Shown in pieces: positions 5,095-5,229 of a DNA stretch of 5,229 nt. This DNA is from an uncultured Bacillota bacterium. Lineage in GTDB: Bacteria > Bacillota > Clostridia > Christensenellales > UBA1242. The stretch lies in the NCBI GenBank assembly GCA_949282835.1, contig CASDQU010000092.1, positions 1 through 5,229 on the forward strand, written 5' to 3'. The notes under the pieces are model-generated. The model did not search any database, was not told where the DNA came from, and was given only the letters and a program-made list of their open reading frames with translations. A program made the position numbers and the translations under genes. Positions within the stretch are counted from its first letter, which is position 1; every line of letters starts with the position of its first letter.

Positions 5095-5229
5095 TTAAAT
5101 TACATTTTTTAATTAAATAAATATCAAAATTAAATTAAAAAATTAATTAAATAAAATAATTTAATTAAAATGACAATTTTTTTATTATTTTTTATATTAT
5201 TTTATATTTAATATTATTTTTAAAATATT
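5095..5229. other. Extremely A/T-rich leader upstream of the capsid gene
   Basis: Between 5101 and 5229 only four bases are G or C (5103, 5125, 5172, 5174). No ORF of any credible length lies here on either strand. It is made of TTAATTAA, AAATTAA and ATTATTTT-like tracts and continues to the window edge. The stretch sits upstream of the minus-strand capsid gene, where a promoter with A/T-rich upstream elements or a bent-DNA or binding region would be expected. I could not identify a convincing -35/-10 pair. It also separates the capsid gene from whatever lies upstream, where portal or scaffold genes usually are. Assembly error in such low-complexity DNA is a real alternative. Confidence 0.7.
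5143..5168. repeat. Perfect A/T-only inverted repeat in the capsid leader
   Basis: TTAATTAAAT (5143-5152) and ATTTAATTAA (5159-5168) form exact 10-bp inverted arms around AAAATA. Further TTAATTAA-type tracts occur nearby. In DNA this A/T-rich such palindromes arise easily by chance, so a regulatory role is only a possibility. Confidence 0.35.

Noticed and set aside
5099..5127. TTGATA - 17 nt - TGTAAT on the minus strand as a sigma-70-type promoter for the capsid gene.
   Set aside because: The predicted start would fall inside the AAGGAG ribosome site, leaving no proper leader, and in nearly pure A/T DNA such matches occur by chance. TTGTCA at 5176-5171 also lacks a good -10 at standard spacing.

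Overview
The window looks like part of a tailed-bacteriophage genome or prophage (Caudoviricetes) from a low-GC Gram-positive host, probably a Bacillota (Firmicutes) gut-type bacterium. The evidence is the AT-rich DNA, strong AGGAGG-type ribosome binding sites ahead of almost every gene, tightly packed or overlapping genes, an HK97-fold major capsid protein, and two holin families (BhlA/UviB-like and phi-LC3-like) best known from Bacillota phages. The host assignment is inferred from composition and gene families only. The standard code fits: Trp is TGG throughout, and TAA, TAG and TGA all serve as stops.

Layout, left to right. Positions 1-822 hold the 3' part of a plus-strand gene of unknown function, cut by the window edge. 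A strong bidirectional terminator (831-867) separates it from a convergent minus-strand late operon that fills the rest of the window. Read in its own direction, from right to left, that operon starts from an almost pure A/T leader (about 5095-5229). It encodes the major capsid protein (3842-5083), then an intergenic hairpin (3797-3827), a 103-aa conserved phage protein (3468-3779), a head-tail adaptor-like protein (2926-3477), and a 494-aa beta-propeller-like tail hub/nozzle protein (1442-2926). A 33-aa ORF that ordinary length cut-offs would miss follows (1344-1445), then a BhlA-like holin (1112-1342) and a phi-LC3-like holin (868-1128) that ends against the terminator.

The order capsid, adaptor, hub, holins, with no tail tube, sheath, tape measure or baseplate gene in between, suggests a short-tailed (podovirus-like) virion. 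The adaptor would seat on the portal and the hub would close the short tail. The two small membrane proteins would then time and execute lysis. No endolysin, portal, terminase or scaffold is visible here, so these must lie outside the window if the phage is complete.

Three starts were moved inward from the longest open frame (hub, 103-aa protein, phi-LC3-like holin). In each case the longer version begins at TTG or GTG inside or upstream of the gene's own Shine-Dalgarno sequence, and an ATG sits 4-8 nt after it. The most notable points are the hidden 33-aa gene with a 4-nt GTGA overlap, the strongly acidic repetitive tail on the second holin, the hairpin after the capsid gene, the extreme A/T island upstream of it, and the unrecognised convergent gene.
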